64,000 bases of DNA. Origin: Promerops cafer (Eukaryota > Chordata > Aves > Passeriformes > Nectariniidae). The stretch covers positions 22,659-86,658 of the forward strand of contig VZSE01000453.1 in the NCBI GenBank assembly GCA_013398275.1, read 5' to 3'. The notes under the pieces are model-generated. The model worked only from the letters and a program-made list of their open reading frames with translations, searched no databases and had not been told where the DNA came from. The position numbers were made by a program, and so were the translations under genes. Of the stretch, positions 12,401 through 22,699 are shown in pieces (the stretch's first letter is position 1; each line of letters begins with the position of its first letter).

Positions 12401-13909
12401 TTTTGCTATTCCCCACACCCAGGTCTGTTTTTTCTATCTGGAAGAACAGCAGCACCAGCAGTGGCTGATCTGTGACTCCTGGGTCATGTCTGGGTCCTTG
12501 GAGAGCACACACAGGAATGGGGCTACACTGGCAGGGGCCCCTGCAGCCCACCCAGACAATCTGGTCCTATCAGGGAACGTTTCAGACCCAGAACTGTTGG
12601 AATGTGCAGCTCTGGAGCTTCCCCCAGAGCGCAGCCCCGGGCTGCTCTTACCGACGTGTGACGGCCACACCGTGATGTGGGGGTGGGAGTGGTACCAGCC
12701 CACCACCCTCATGGGGCGTCCTGTCATCTCAGCCAACCTGTGTGGGGGTCAAGGAGCCTTTGGAACCAACAGACAAAGGGAAGGGCTGTGTGTACAAGGG
12801 AAAACAGCAGAGTTTTCAAAGGGTTTCCTATGAGTCAACAGAATTCCAGATCCCTTTGGAGGAGAGATGAGGAATAGTGCAGGAAGCTGATGGGAGCCTC
12901 TTCCCCAGCACCATCAGGAGTCACTGCTGCAGAAGCAAATTGGATTTTGTTTGCATGTGGCAACAAACAACATTTCAGCAGCTGTCCAAGCCAGCATCCC
13001 CAGGTGTGTGTAGAGAGGAGGCTCCCCAGTGCAGCACCTGGAGCCTTGCTGACCTTTCAGCCTCCCTGCTGAACTGCCACCCCCTCCACAGACACACTGC
13101 AGTTTTACCTGTGACCAAATACAAAACAGTGAAAAAAAACTTATAACACAATTCCACTGCAAGAGCTGGAACCAACAAAGACTGCAGGGAAAGGCAACTG
13201 CCAGCACAGCCCTGCCAGCTGAGCAGCTGCAGGAGGGAGCAGCTTCAAGCCAACTACAGGCCTGAAACACAGCCCGTGAAAAGAGCTCTGAGGTAAAGCA
13301 CTTCACTGGCGAGCCTGCCGCTGTCTCTGCGCAAGGATATCTCTGCTTCAGTGGAAGCAGCTGAAAGCTGCTCTGGTGAGATCTCCACACGGTCTTTCCT
13401 CTTGTCAGAGCGCCGCAGGATTATCACAGAATGGATGTGGACGATTCGGTTGGTGTCAACCTAACGACACAGAGAGGAAATCGGTCATTGCCTACTAGAG
13501 AAACAACAACCCGCAGGGCACGGCCGGCTGCTCTGAGCATCACAAGGCACAGGCGCGCACCGCAGAACGCAGGGGTGTGCGGATGGGAAGCTTTCCAGAC
13601 TCTGAGCTTCGACTCTCCCAGGAGCTGACCTACGCGCTGGCGGCTGCCAGGGCCGCAGACGAGAGGGGAGCCGGGTTCTCTCCGTGCACGATGCCGGCGG
13701 TCACAGCCCGCGCCCCGCCGTCCCACGGCCCCGCGCAGGCCACAACCCGCATAGGCAGCGCCACCACCCGCCCCTCCCCGGGGCCGCCCCTCCGCGGGCG
13801 GTACCTCTCCGATGCAGAGCCCCATGACCTCCTCCTTCTCGGTGCTCAGCGCATGGTTCAGGCACACCAGGAACGCGTCCGCCTCCAGGTGCACCGCCTG
13901 CACCGCCAT
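9459..13909 (-). CDS. BRCC3: BRCC3/BRCC36: K63-specific JAMM deubiquitinase
   Basis: Catalytic subunit of the BRCA1-A (nuclear, DNA damage) and BRISC (cytoplasmic) complexes; removes K63-linked ubiquitin. Exons in transcript order: 13909-13805, 13460-13341, 12739-12652, 12020-11932, 11421-11366, 10882-10751, 10385-10342 and 9610-9459 (TGA 9461-9459). Lengths sum to 786 nt, 261 residues, with every phase consistent. The protein starts MAVQAVHLEADAFLVCLNHA. The MPN+/JAMM metal motif is at about residues 92-105 (His92, His94, Asp105, in HSHPHITVWPSHVD). A C-terminal coiled coil, about 219-261, carries LEDRLEQN and Gln/Glu-rich heptads used to pair with Abraxas/KIAA0157. The intron after exon 2 is of the AT-AC class (separate entry). 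Compared with my memory of the human long isoform, the bird copy lacks about 24 residues between GLCIGE and VDxxRIVHIHS and ends exon 5 at KSSE joined to YERIEIP. Identification is very secure. Confidence 0.96.
12740..13340 (-). other. BRCC3: U12-type AT-AC intron of BRCC3
   Basis: On the BRCC3 strand the intron opens with ATATCCTT (+ 13340 down to 13333), the textbook minor-spliceosome donor. Near its end it has TCCTTGAC (12755-12748), matching the U12 branch consensus TCCTTRAC, with the branch A about 9 bases from the terminal AC. Only this AT...AC removal joins STEAE to RLAEMTGRPMR in frame, the order expected for BRCC36; no GT-AG alternative was seen that does so. Confidence 0.88.
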
Positions 13910-14560
13910 CTTGCCTTCCCTGTCCCGCCTGCCCCTCGCCCCGCCCCCTCGGCTGATGGACCAATAGCAGCGGCGATCGCGGGCCCTCCCAGCCAATCGG
14001 CGCAGCCTCCGAGAAGGCGAGCGGTGCGGCGCGGCGGAAGAGCCGTGCCGCCCACGGGAGCGGCAGCGCCGGGGTTCCGCCCCGGTTCGGCGCGGCGGCC
14101 GATGCCCGCGGCGNNNNNNNNNNNNNNNNNNNNNNNNNNNNNNNNNNNNNNNNNNNNNNNNNNNNNNNNNNNNNNNNNNNNNNNNNNNNNNNNNNNNNNN
14201 NNNNNNNNNNNNNNNNNNNNNNNNNNNNNNNNNNNNNNNNNNNNNNNNNGTGGCTGTGGCGGTGTGCTGCGCCCTCCTCCTGCCCCCCCGCCATGGCCGG
14301 TCCGGTCCGGTCCGGTCCCACGCCCGCACCACACCCCCTCCCCTCCGGCCCTTCCTGCCCGGCTTGGCCACACTGCCCCCCGCTCCCGCTCCTCGGCCCG
14401 GCTCTTGCATCCCTTCCCTCGCCCTCCCCGCCCCTCTGCGTGGCTCCCCCCGCATTATGTCCATCTTTTTGTCTTCCTGTTTTTTTAGATCCCACCAAAG
14501 CTCGGCCTGCCCTCCCCACGCTGCTGGACAGCCCGGCTGGTCGGTGAGCATCTGCTACCC
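13910..14560. promoter_or_regulatory. CpG-rich, probably bidirectional promoter of BRCC3 and MTCP1/CMC4
   Basis: Directly upstream of the BRCC3 ATG the sequence is very GC-rich, with a GC box (CCGCCCC near 13941) and two CCAAT boxes at 13961-13965 and 13993-13997. A 136-base gap interrupts it. A weak candidate noncoding exon for the + strand genes may end at the GTGAGC donor at 14544-14549. In human, BRCC3 and MTCP1 are head to head; the same geometry here makes a shared promoter likely but not proven. Confidence 0.6.
14114..14249. other. Assembly gap (136 N)
   Basis: Run of N in a GC-rich CpG island, a common cause of sequencing dropout. The true length is unknown. The transcription start of BRCC3 or of the MTCP1/CMC4 leader may be hidden in it. 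Confidence 0.99.
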
Positions 14561-15551
14561 CTCTGTAGGTCGGGCAGAGCGGAGCGTGGAGTCAGAGGGG
14601 CTTGCTCCAGGCAGAGTAGAGTCCAAACCCCCAAGAAGAAGCTTTAGAGTGTCTCCACATGCCCTTAAGTCACCAGATCATCAGACCCCTGAGTTGTTGC
14701 CAGAGCTGGGCTGGGTTTTTCAGGAAGGCTCAGCACCCTTGTAGCCCTGAGGTGTGCAGGCAGCTCTCATGCCCCATTGGAAGGTCAGGCTGTCCACCCT
14801 TGCTTTGGGGGCTGTGACTGTCAGCACAGCACTGCTGAGGCATTTCTTTGGTGCCTAAATGGCAGCTGAACTCCCAGTTGCTTTTTAGAACAGAAGGTGA
14901 TAAAGGGTGGCGTTTGTTCAGCACACTGACCTGCAGCTCTGGGGTGGTCCAAGCAGCATCTGGAGCTATTTCTGTCACTGCTTCCATAAAATATTTTAAT
15001 GTACCCAACTTAAAACCAAATAAATTGTCGTCACTACAAGCTGCATTCCTCCTCCTGGCCATTTTGACATTTATCCACATATTATGGCTCAGAAATCCAT
15101 CCAGGTCCCAGAACAGCATTAAACTTCTAAGATTGATATTAAGATGGACAGAACATCTGCCAGTATTATTCCTGTCTGTGGGGATTGGGATTTGAATCTC
15201 CCCAAAACAACACTTTGAACAGCTCAGCCTTCTACAGCTATGTTGATGGGAATGTTAAAGTCTCAAAGGATGATGCTGCAATCCTGCAAATTTAAGCTGT
15301 TGAGGTTTTTGTTGGTTGTGGTGGGTTTTTTGATAGGTTATGAAGCAAGCAGTGTAAGAACCTGGGTTTAAAACTTGTTTAAAATACAAATAAGCTCTCT
15401 TCTCCTTCCACCCCTGTCTTCCTTCAGGCTTTGTTTTTGCTTTCTGATCAAACCTGCAGAAATAGACACTGTGTGTGTTTTCAGGTGCACTGTCTGAGCA
15501 TGTGCTTGTGGAATCTCCAGTTTCTTTGGTGTGTTTGGGTGCTGCAGACAC

Positions 15552-15620
15552 CTGTCCCACCCCAGACCCCATTCCTGTCCCACCCCAAACCCCATTCCTG
15601 TCCCACCCCAAACCCAATCG
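15552..15620. repeat. Three tandem copies of a 23-base C-rich unit
   Basis: Units 15552-15574, 15575-15597 and 15598-15620 share the pattern CTGTCCCACCCCAAACC; copy 1 has one G/A change and copy 3 diverges at its end. A small minisatellite. Confidence 0.85.
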
Positions 15621-15883
15621 ACGGTTTTGCCTGACCTCAGGATTTTCCATGTGGCACTACCTGGGCACCTCCACAGGCCAGACTGAGCCTTTCAGCTTTG
15701 CAGTTCTGGGGAGGCTTGGGGCAAATCAGTGGGGCAAGGGGTGAAAACACACATTAACCTCTGCCCATTCTGCACAGTGTCCTCTGCACGAGACCTTGTT
15801 CTGTTGTCCTGGATGTGTCATCGCTGCCATCTCCACTCACCATGAACACAGACGTGCATGTTGTGCTTTAGTCCTCCTGCCTG

Positions 15884-16215
15884 TAGTTCAGCCAGGCTGA
15901 ACCAGGTCAGTATTTGGATAGGAGACCTTCCAGGAGAGTTTCCTTACAGTAGGAAACACAGTTCACTTACTGAGACATGTTTTTCTATTACTGGAGCCAG
16001 TCTTGAGCCTTCTGGTTCTGGGGATGATGACCTATAGAAATTCCAGCTTTGAGTGGAATAAAATCAAGTTTTTGGGCATTTCTGATCATGATGGAACTTT
16101 CTGCAGTTTACTGCAGAGTAGGAGAGTATCCTGGCCGAATTCCACCTGGGGTGATTATGTTCATCTGACTGAAAATGTTAAGTGGCAATTGCTGCATTTC
16201 ACTGTCGGGCAGAGT
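15884..16215 (+). mobile_element. 5S-rRNA-headed SINE-like repeat, copy A
   Basis: Bases 15905-15927 match the 3' half of 5S rRNA (the box C region, GTACTTGGATGGGAGACC type) at about 20 of 23 positions. About 200 bases on, 16126-16165 carries a tail block (TATCCTGGCC, AATTCCA, TGGGG, ATTA) that recurs in copy B at 18.55 kb. A 5S-derived head with a conserved body suggests a SINE3 or AmnSINE1-type element; the family name is inference. Confidence 0.5.
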
Positions 16216-17711
16216 TCCACACAGGGGTTTAAATTTGTAATGTGGCTTAGGGCAAAGCAGAAAGGAAAAGAATTACAGAAATGTCCCTTTAATTACTTCC
16301 TGCAGGCCTTGTGAGGCTTGTCAGACTGCTGTCACATTCCTCTAAATGCCAGTGATCCAGCTGGTGGGGCATTCCTTGGAATGCCTGTCCCTCATCACAG
16401 GATGGCTGTCAGAACAGTGGTGCTTTGTGTAGGGCACATACACATCCCCACAGATCAAGCAAGGAAACAAACAGAATGGGTGAAAAAAAGAAGTAATAAA
16501 AGAACACTCAAAGTTTTCTTTGTGACGGTGCTGTTCAGGCTGATCCGTGGTTGGTGTTTTGTTCTCAAAAAGGCTGAGTGCTCCTTTGGCTCAAAAAGGT
16601 AGAGAAACACTGATGTAAGATGTGGAAGGCATCATGGAAGAGTATACTTTCTGAGTATACTCTACTGAGAGTATATTTTCTGTTATATACGCACCCCAAT
16701 GTGTAACAATTTATTTTTTTCTCTCCCTTACTTTCCCTCCTTTATTTTGTACCCAGATTTTCTTGCTCCTTTTTGAAATATGCCTTATAACCTTACAAGT
16801 TTTCAGAAGACCACTGTGTTTCACTGGGATAAGGAATATTGCATCTGCTGCGTAGCAGGAGGATGTTGTATGTGTTACAGCTTAACTTTGTTCTACTTTA
16901 CACCTAGATAAAGGATGAAGACTGTCTGTACCATTTTGATTACCTCTTCTAGGGTTCAAAGAGAATCATTTCCCCTGACCTCCATTTGCTAATGGCTCAG
17001 CTTGATCTAACTGGCACACAGATAAACGTGCTGTTAAACAAAAGTTACAGTAGCAGGAACCACCTCAATGCCCCAAGCTCCTCTGCCCGTGTTGGTGGCT
17101 CTCTGTGACCAGCCAAAAGCCAAGTGACGCAGTCCTGAGTGCTGCTCCCGAGGAGTTTGGGTGTGAATGGACAGTGCTGCCACCCCTGAGAGATGAGACA
17201 AAGGACCCCGCAGCCCGACAGCTCTGCGAGCTCCCGAGATGAGAGTCCTGCCCACCGAGTTCCATGCTTTGTCTCCAGAGTGATCTTCGTTCCTGTTAAG
17301 CTCACCTCACTGCTGGTCACGAGTTTTGCTTTTGGGATTTAGACCACCTCTTTTTTCCCCCCCGTTTTACACAAAGACTGTTAATAGGACTGTTAGTGGA
17401 ATGAGCAAAGCCAATACTCGCAGGGTTTAACTTTGTACCAATAGCACCTTTTGCCCCAGAATGCCTTACCAATGCCACCCAGCACGCGTGTCCCAGTGTA
17501 CGACGTGGCCTGACGTTTCCGCCGGCTTAGGCACCACCTCAGCCTCCCGAGCTGACTTTTAGGGACATTTCCGCACTGTAGCATCTCCTCCAGACACCAC
17601 CTGTCTGCCATGTCCGGGAGCTCTCTCCGTGAATGTGCTCAGAGCTAAAGAGACCACGTGCGCACCCCGCGGGCCGGTGCCGTCCAGCTGAGCTGCGGAA
17701 GCGCCGGAGGG

Positions 17712-18286
17712 ATGGCAGAGGGAGGGGAGGCTGGCGCGCCTCCCGTGCGGCTCTGGGTGCGGCGCGTGGGGGTTTACTGCGATGAGCACCGCAAAACCTG
17801 GCTCGTGGCTGCAGAAGAGGCAAGTGTGTGCTTTGAGCTTCCCCGTGGTTGTAGCGTTGCTGTGTCAGGTGCCTCTGCCGGTAACTGCCTGCTCTGTTTG
17901 TTACTTTCCCCCAGGAGGAAGGTATGCTGAGGGCTCGGATCCAAAGAGTTCAGGTTCCCCTGGGTGAGGCGCTGCGACCCAGCCAGCTGCCCCCATCCCG
18001 GCTGCCTCACATGTGGCAGCTGTCCCAGGGTGAGCAGTACAGGGATAGTAACTCTCGCGTTTGGGAGATAGAGCACCATCTCATGGTAAGGATGGTGGCA
18101 ACAATAGACCATAGTCATGCCTGTTTGTGAAGTCATTTGAGATCCTTGAGGGACGGCAAAGGACTGTTACTTTGTTGAAGTCCATTAGCTCAGCCTCAGT
18201 AACTGTAGACGTATTGAACTTTTCCTTGTCACTTACAGCTTGATGGTGTTGAAGAACTGCTGCTTAAACTCGTGCCTGGGGATTAA
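17712..18286 (+). CDS. MTCP1: MTCP1 (p13): TCL1-family AKT co-activator
   Basis: Small beta-barrel protein of the TCL1 family, which binds the AKT PH domain and promotes AKT activation; the human gene was found at T-cell leukaemia translocations. Three coding exons: 17712-17819, 17915-18085 and 18239-18286 (TAA 18284-18286), giving 108 residues against 107 in human. Conserved stretches I recognise are RLWVRRVGVYCDEHRKTW, LRARIQRVQVPLG, MWQLSQGEQYRDSNSR and the C-terminal GVEELLLKL. The first intron must be removed from a GC donor (GAG then GCAAGT at 17820) to keep frame; this is the common noncanonical U2 donor. The second acceptor has an alternative three bases on (CAGGAG), which would drop one Glu. 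It is followed 1.2 kb downstream by CMC4, as in mammals, where the two share leader exons. Confidence 0.93.
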
Positions 18287-18411
18287 TCTGGTATGTGCAG
18301 ACATTACCCCTGCTTTGTACTGTGCACTGTTTACTCCCAGGCTTTCTTTAATATGAATTTTTGTCTTTCAGGAGCAGTGGCTCTAGGAAGATGCCATTGT
18401 CTGTTTTGTAC

Positions 18412-18417
18412 AATAAA
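18412..18417 (+). terminator. MTCP1: Candidate MTCP1 polyadenylation signal AATAAA
   Basis: AATAAA 126 bases past the MTCP1 stop. Use of this site would end the p13 transcript before the CMC4 exons; reading through and splicing to 19485 would give the p8 message. Confidence 0.55.
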
Positions 18418-18499
18418 AGGTTCTCTCTCCACTGAAATGCAGCCACCTTTGAGGTGGAAGCAGTTAACACACAGCAACATCACACAAGAGTTTAGGACA

Positions 18500-18775
18500 G
18501 GCAGTGAAGAGGAGTATTGTGACCAAGTGAAACATCAGGGGGAGTTCTAGGTAGGCAGAATGTAATTGCCCCAAATGGAATTTGGCCAGGATGCTGCAAA
18601 TAATGCCCTAGTGATACTGGAAACTGCTGTGGGCTGGTGACTTGGCAGAAACTGGAAAGGCAGCAGCTCCCAGCTCTGAGCAGAGGCTGAACTGTGGCTC
18701 AGAGGGTTCAGTCTCACCACCACTTTTAGTGACACTGATGCTTTCCTTAGAGGTCTCCCGTTCAACTACTGGTAC
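18500..18775 (-). mobile_element. 5S-rRNA-headed SINE-like repeat, copy B (inverted)
   Basis: Read on the - strand, about 18775 to 18750 gives a 5S-like head with CAGTAGTTGAACGGGAGACC. After about 160 bases, 18600 to 18551 gives CATCCTGGCC, AATTCCA, TTTGGGG and ATTACATTC, matching the tail block of copy A. The middle portions match poorly. It lies between MTCP1 and CMC4, opposite in orientation to copy A. Confidence 0.45.
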
Positions 18776-19493
18776 CACCAGCTTTTGCTTGGCTTTTGAT
18801 CTTACACTGACACAGTTACAGGTGTCACAGCTGCAGAAAAATCAACTTGAGTGTCTGAAATCCTTTTCCAATGGATTTGAACAAGATGGAACTGTCCTCC
18901 AATCTGGTTGAAGGGCTTTTTGGACAGAGGGAGAGGATTTCCAAGAGACTTTCTCCTGAAACAAAATGAAAAAAGCCCTTCTTGTTGGCTTTATGGCATA
19001 TACACAACTGAGTTGTTTGGTTATTTTTTAAATGCCTTCTCCAGCTGCAGTTCCATGACTTGCCACCAAATCCTTGGTCGTGTAAAGCTCACAGAGGTGT
19101 ATTTCACAAAAATTTCGTGTCTCAGTATAAGGTCTAGAGATAAAAAACTCTTAAAATTTATTAAGCCATGTTAATTTGAATATTTTCTGGAATCTTTGTG
19201 CATCTAAGTGGAAAAGGACACATTTCAACTAGAGAAAAGAAAAAGGCTTTCAAACTTAGTGACATAAAACCTCCCCTATTCATTGTCGCCATCATCATCT
19301 TTTAGCCAGACACAGAGAGTTCTTGTGTGTGTTGGCAGGCACCTGCAAGCAGCAGTAGATGTTTTCTGAATTATGACAGTGGGGGAAATTGGGAGCTCCT
19401 GAAAGATGTGGCTGTAAGACATTGTCTTTCCCCCACCCCCTGAAAAGAACCCTGATCTACAGTAACATTTTCCTATCATTTTAGCTCCTGAAT

Positions 19494-21427
19494 ATGTCCC
19501 GGAAGGATCCCTGCCAGAAACAAGCCTGTGAAATACAGAAATGCTTGCAAGGTACCAAGTGTCATTTTGTCTTTGGTGTCTTGATTTTTTGGTGGAACTT
19601 AATTCTTTTAACTTAACTTTGTCCTTTTACCTTGAGAAGGAACAAAGCACATTAGGATCGCCTGGCTGCAAAATGAACAAAATTATAATGTCTGATTTTA
19701 ATAGAATTGCTTTGTGCTTAATTGTAAATAATGAGACATCATTAGTATAAAGCAGAGCATTAGTACCAGTAATGTGCTTTTAGTGTTCTCCATGCTGGCA
19801 GTGAAATCCCAGGTGTATTTTTGGGACTCAGCTGTGGGCAGGGAGAGCTAGACATTATAACAAGCTCTCTTACAGCGTGGGTAGTGAGGGAGTAGGTGGA
19901 CTGTATGAGAAGACTGCAGAGCTGCTCCAGGGGTGTTTCAAGAGCAGGTGAGACAGAAGTCTGTCAGGAACAGCTTAGGTGATCTGTCCTCAAGGTATGA
20001 GATGGTCTTCATGTCCCCAGCATTTGTCTGGAGACCCCCTTTTACTGTCCTCATGGTTTGGAGCATTCTTCCATGAAGGACTACCTTCTCTCCCTACTAC
20101 TGCAGTTAAAAGCTGATGGTTGGCCCTGTTTTGGTCCCATCTGTGACAGTGTTCTTTTTAAAACATTTGTGGAAGTTATTCCAAGGGTTTTGCCTGTGTA
20201 GGTTTGTGTACAGTGTTGGTCTGAATGGTTAAGTGTTGGCAGAGAAGCTCTTGCTGCATGTACTCTTCAGGGTCACTGCTGCTGTTCATGTATTGTGCTG
20301 TGGAGTTGACTGATGTGCACAGATGAAGCAGCTGAGTTGACAGAGAGCAAAGCAATTTTCCCCTGTAAAAATTAAAGTACAGAGCCTTAACTGAGGAATG
20401 CACAGTCACTGTACCCAGTGTGTGAGATGGAGTGTGGGAGCTGGACCTTTGGAGATGCTGACTTCTCAAAAGTCCTTGTTCCAAAAGACCTTGCTGCTTC
20501 CTCTGTGAGACTGGATGCCTGCTGTAAATCTCTGTTGTGTTTTCCTATCTGTGTGTGACTTTCAGGAATGCATCCTTGACAGATGACAGTGTGCCTGTAG
20601 CTACAGTTTTAGAAACAAAGCTGCAAAGGCAGAGGGACACTTAGGAGAGCCTTGGAGCACTCATCAACTGCAGGTTATGGCAGAGAGAGATCAGCTCTCC
20701 TCTCCAAGGGCCTGCCGTGCCTCTTGGGCTGCCAGCTTGCAGAAATCACCCCAACCTTTTACTCAGGGGTGATCTGTGTGTTTGTATTACAGCTCACTCA
20801 CCAACCCAGTCAGGGAATTCATAGCCCAGTGATCACAGCGGTGTGGTTTGCTCATTAACCAGAAGGTGTTCACTGCTGCTTTCTGGGCTCTCCATGGGTG
20901 CTGTGTGTCTCACATTATGCTGCTGTTGCTTCTTTTAATCTTTTAGAAGTCAGAGTGGGTGTGAGCGCAGCTGTGTAGTGGTTGCAGAGCTCATCCAAGG
21001 CAGAGCAGGTGGCTCTGTGTTTCTGGGCAGACAGGCAGGTGGTTCTTAACTCAAAGCACACTCAGTCTCTTCCTGCAGGGCTCCTCTCCGAGAGCCTTTG
21101 GCCACAGCTTTAGATAGCTGCACCTAAAGAGAGGTTTTTGTGAGCAAGAAAATGATGGAATGCTTGTAAGCAGCTGAAGAGCTGGGCTAGGTGTGCTCCC
21201 TCAGGGAACAAAGCCTGTTCCTCTCTGCAGACCTGGTGTGTCCTCCTTATTTTCCAGCGAACAACTACCTGGAGTCCAAGTGTGAAGCTGCGCTTCAGGA
21301 GATGCGGAAATGCTGCGCTCGGTACACCAAGGGCAGATCCGTCTGTTGTTCAGGCTTTGAGAGAGAAGAAAGGGAGAGAGAAAAGGTTAAGTTGACTTCA
21401 GAAGGAATTTCCCCACCACCTCAGTAA
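19494..21427 (+). CDS. CMC4: CMC4 (p8-MTCP1): twin CX9C mitochondrial protein
   Basis: Small soluble protein of the CHCH/twin-CX9C family, imported into the mitochondrial intermembrane space through the MIA40 route. Two coding exons: 19494-19551 (exon begins at 19485) and 21258-21427 (TAA 21425-21427), giving 75 residues. Cys7-x9-Cys17 and Cys28-x9-Cys38 form the two CX9C helices; Cys39 pairs with a late cysteine in the family. MSRKDPCQKQACEIQKCLQ and YLESKCEAALQEMRKCC are close to human. After GFERE the basic/acidic tail differs from human and ends in ISPPPQ. RSVCC (Cys49-Cys50) has one cysteine more than RSVVC in human. A 1.7 kb intron separates the exons; I see no coding sequence in it. 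Confidence 0.94.
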
Positions 21428-22673
21428 CACAATGCAGCTCCAGCAGGTGCTGGAGCATGGACTCACTTGAAGAGCTCGTGTGTGTTTTTCCAAGCCTTCT
21501 TTAGACTTTCAGAAAAGCCAGATTGCTCCTGGAACACACCGTTCAGCACACCAAAAAGCATTACACAGTACCAACATATGGCCTGGTTAACAAACTTTAT
21601 TTTCTGTACGAAAACATAATCTATGTTGCCTCTGCATCACACCTGTGAAATGTCAACTTGATGTTTTTAGGATGCTTACCTTACTCTAATCCATCCTTGC
21701 TCTAAAAATGGAGAATTGGAACCGAGTTATTCTGGCTTCTGGAGCGAGAGGTACAGGAAATGAGCTCAGAAGAGTGAGTTTAAACATGAAACAAACCCAT
21801 CTTGGTACAACAAAGGTATTGCTGCCACCATGCAGTAGTGCCAGACAACATTTGCCTGTCCAGTGGTTCAAGCTCAAGAATGGGAATCAGGTCTGATGAT
21901 TGTTCCTAAGTCTTGCATAGATCATGAGTGACTACAAGTCACTTTGCCTAAGTGCCTCACTTTTCCACTGGACAGAGTTGTTTATTTTATATTTGAATTG
22001 CCTACACGCTGCTATTTGCATGATAAAGATGTTACAGGAATATTATTTCAGGGATTGCTACAGGGATAGGATATTTTTTTAAAAAAGCAATATTCATTTG
22101 AAAGATTTGACTGTTGATACAAAATTTATAAATTTATGTCTAATTGAACACCTTTAAGCAATATGCTTTGAATCCAAGTCCAGTTAAAACTGCTGATACC
22201 CAAAGGCCTGTCACAGAGCCCTGGGCTAGATCCAAGAACTGACTTAGGTGCTGCTTACTGAACAAGCAGTTGTAGGCAGTTATTTTCCACACAGCATTCC
22301 AGACTCACTCCCAAGCCGGCTGTGTCTGGACCCCAGGAGAGATGGCTTTCCAGAAGCTCTCGGCCATGCAGCAGAATTTCCTGTGACCTGTAGGAAGAGC
22401 TCATAGACAGGTTCCTGCACCACCCTTCAGAGCTGCCTGTCTCGCTGTCCCCTGTAGCAGGAGTCCAGGCACCCAAATATCAGGCTCCCAACCCACTAGC
22501 CCTAACTCTGTATTAGATCTAGCCATAAAGGACTTTTGTGCTGTGATCAAGTACAACTTACTTATGAAATAGAGCTTCTATAAACCACTGAGGTCTAGGC
22601 ACAATAGTTGTGTGTACTGAAGCCTAGAAGAGCAAACCATCTGTATTCACTGCTCTGAAATACCATGGTACAA

Positions 22674-22679
22674 AATAAA
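22674..22679 (+). terminator. CMC4: Candidate CMC4 polyadenylation signal AATAAA
   Basis: AATAAA about 1.25 kb past the CMC4 stop, followed by GT-rich sequence (TGTGGTGTCTGGTTGTTTGTTG at about 22694). It would give a long 3' UTR; earlier signals were not found. Confidence 0.5.
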
Positions 22680-22699
22680 CAACTGGAACAAATTGTGGT

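Larger units (their letters stand above)
14561..17711 (+). other. 5' flank or leader intron of MTCP1/CMC4
   Basis: No coding exon found. It holds a three-copy 23-base tandem repeat, a 5S-headed SINE-like repeat, and GC-rich sequence from about 17.47 kb leading into the MTCP1 start codon. Near the start there is an E-box CACGTG (about 17654) and a CCAAT (about 17438). This could be a separate MTCP1 promoter or the end of a leader intron; I cannot decide. Confidence 0.45.

Noticed and set aside
13424..14551. Long frames of 272-375 codons running through the N gap
   Set aside because: N codons are counted as open, and the GC-rich island lacks stops; only the BRCC3 exon 1 part is real.
15905..15927. 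Functional 5S rRNA gene
   Set aside because: Only the 3' half matches, with changes in box C, and no T-run terminator follows at the right distance; a SINE head is a better reading.
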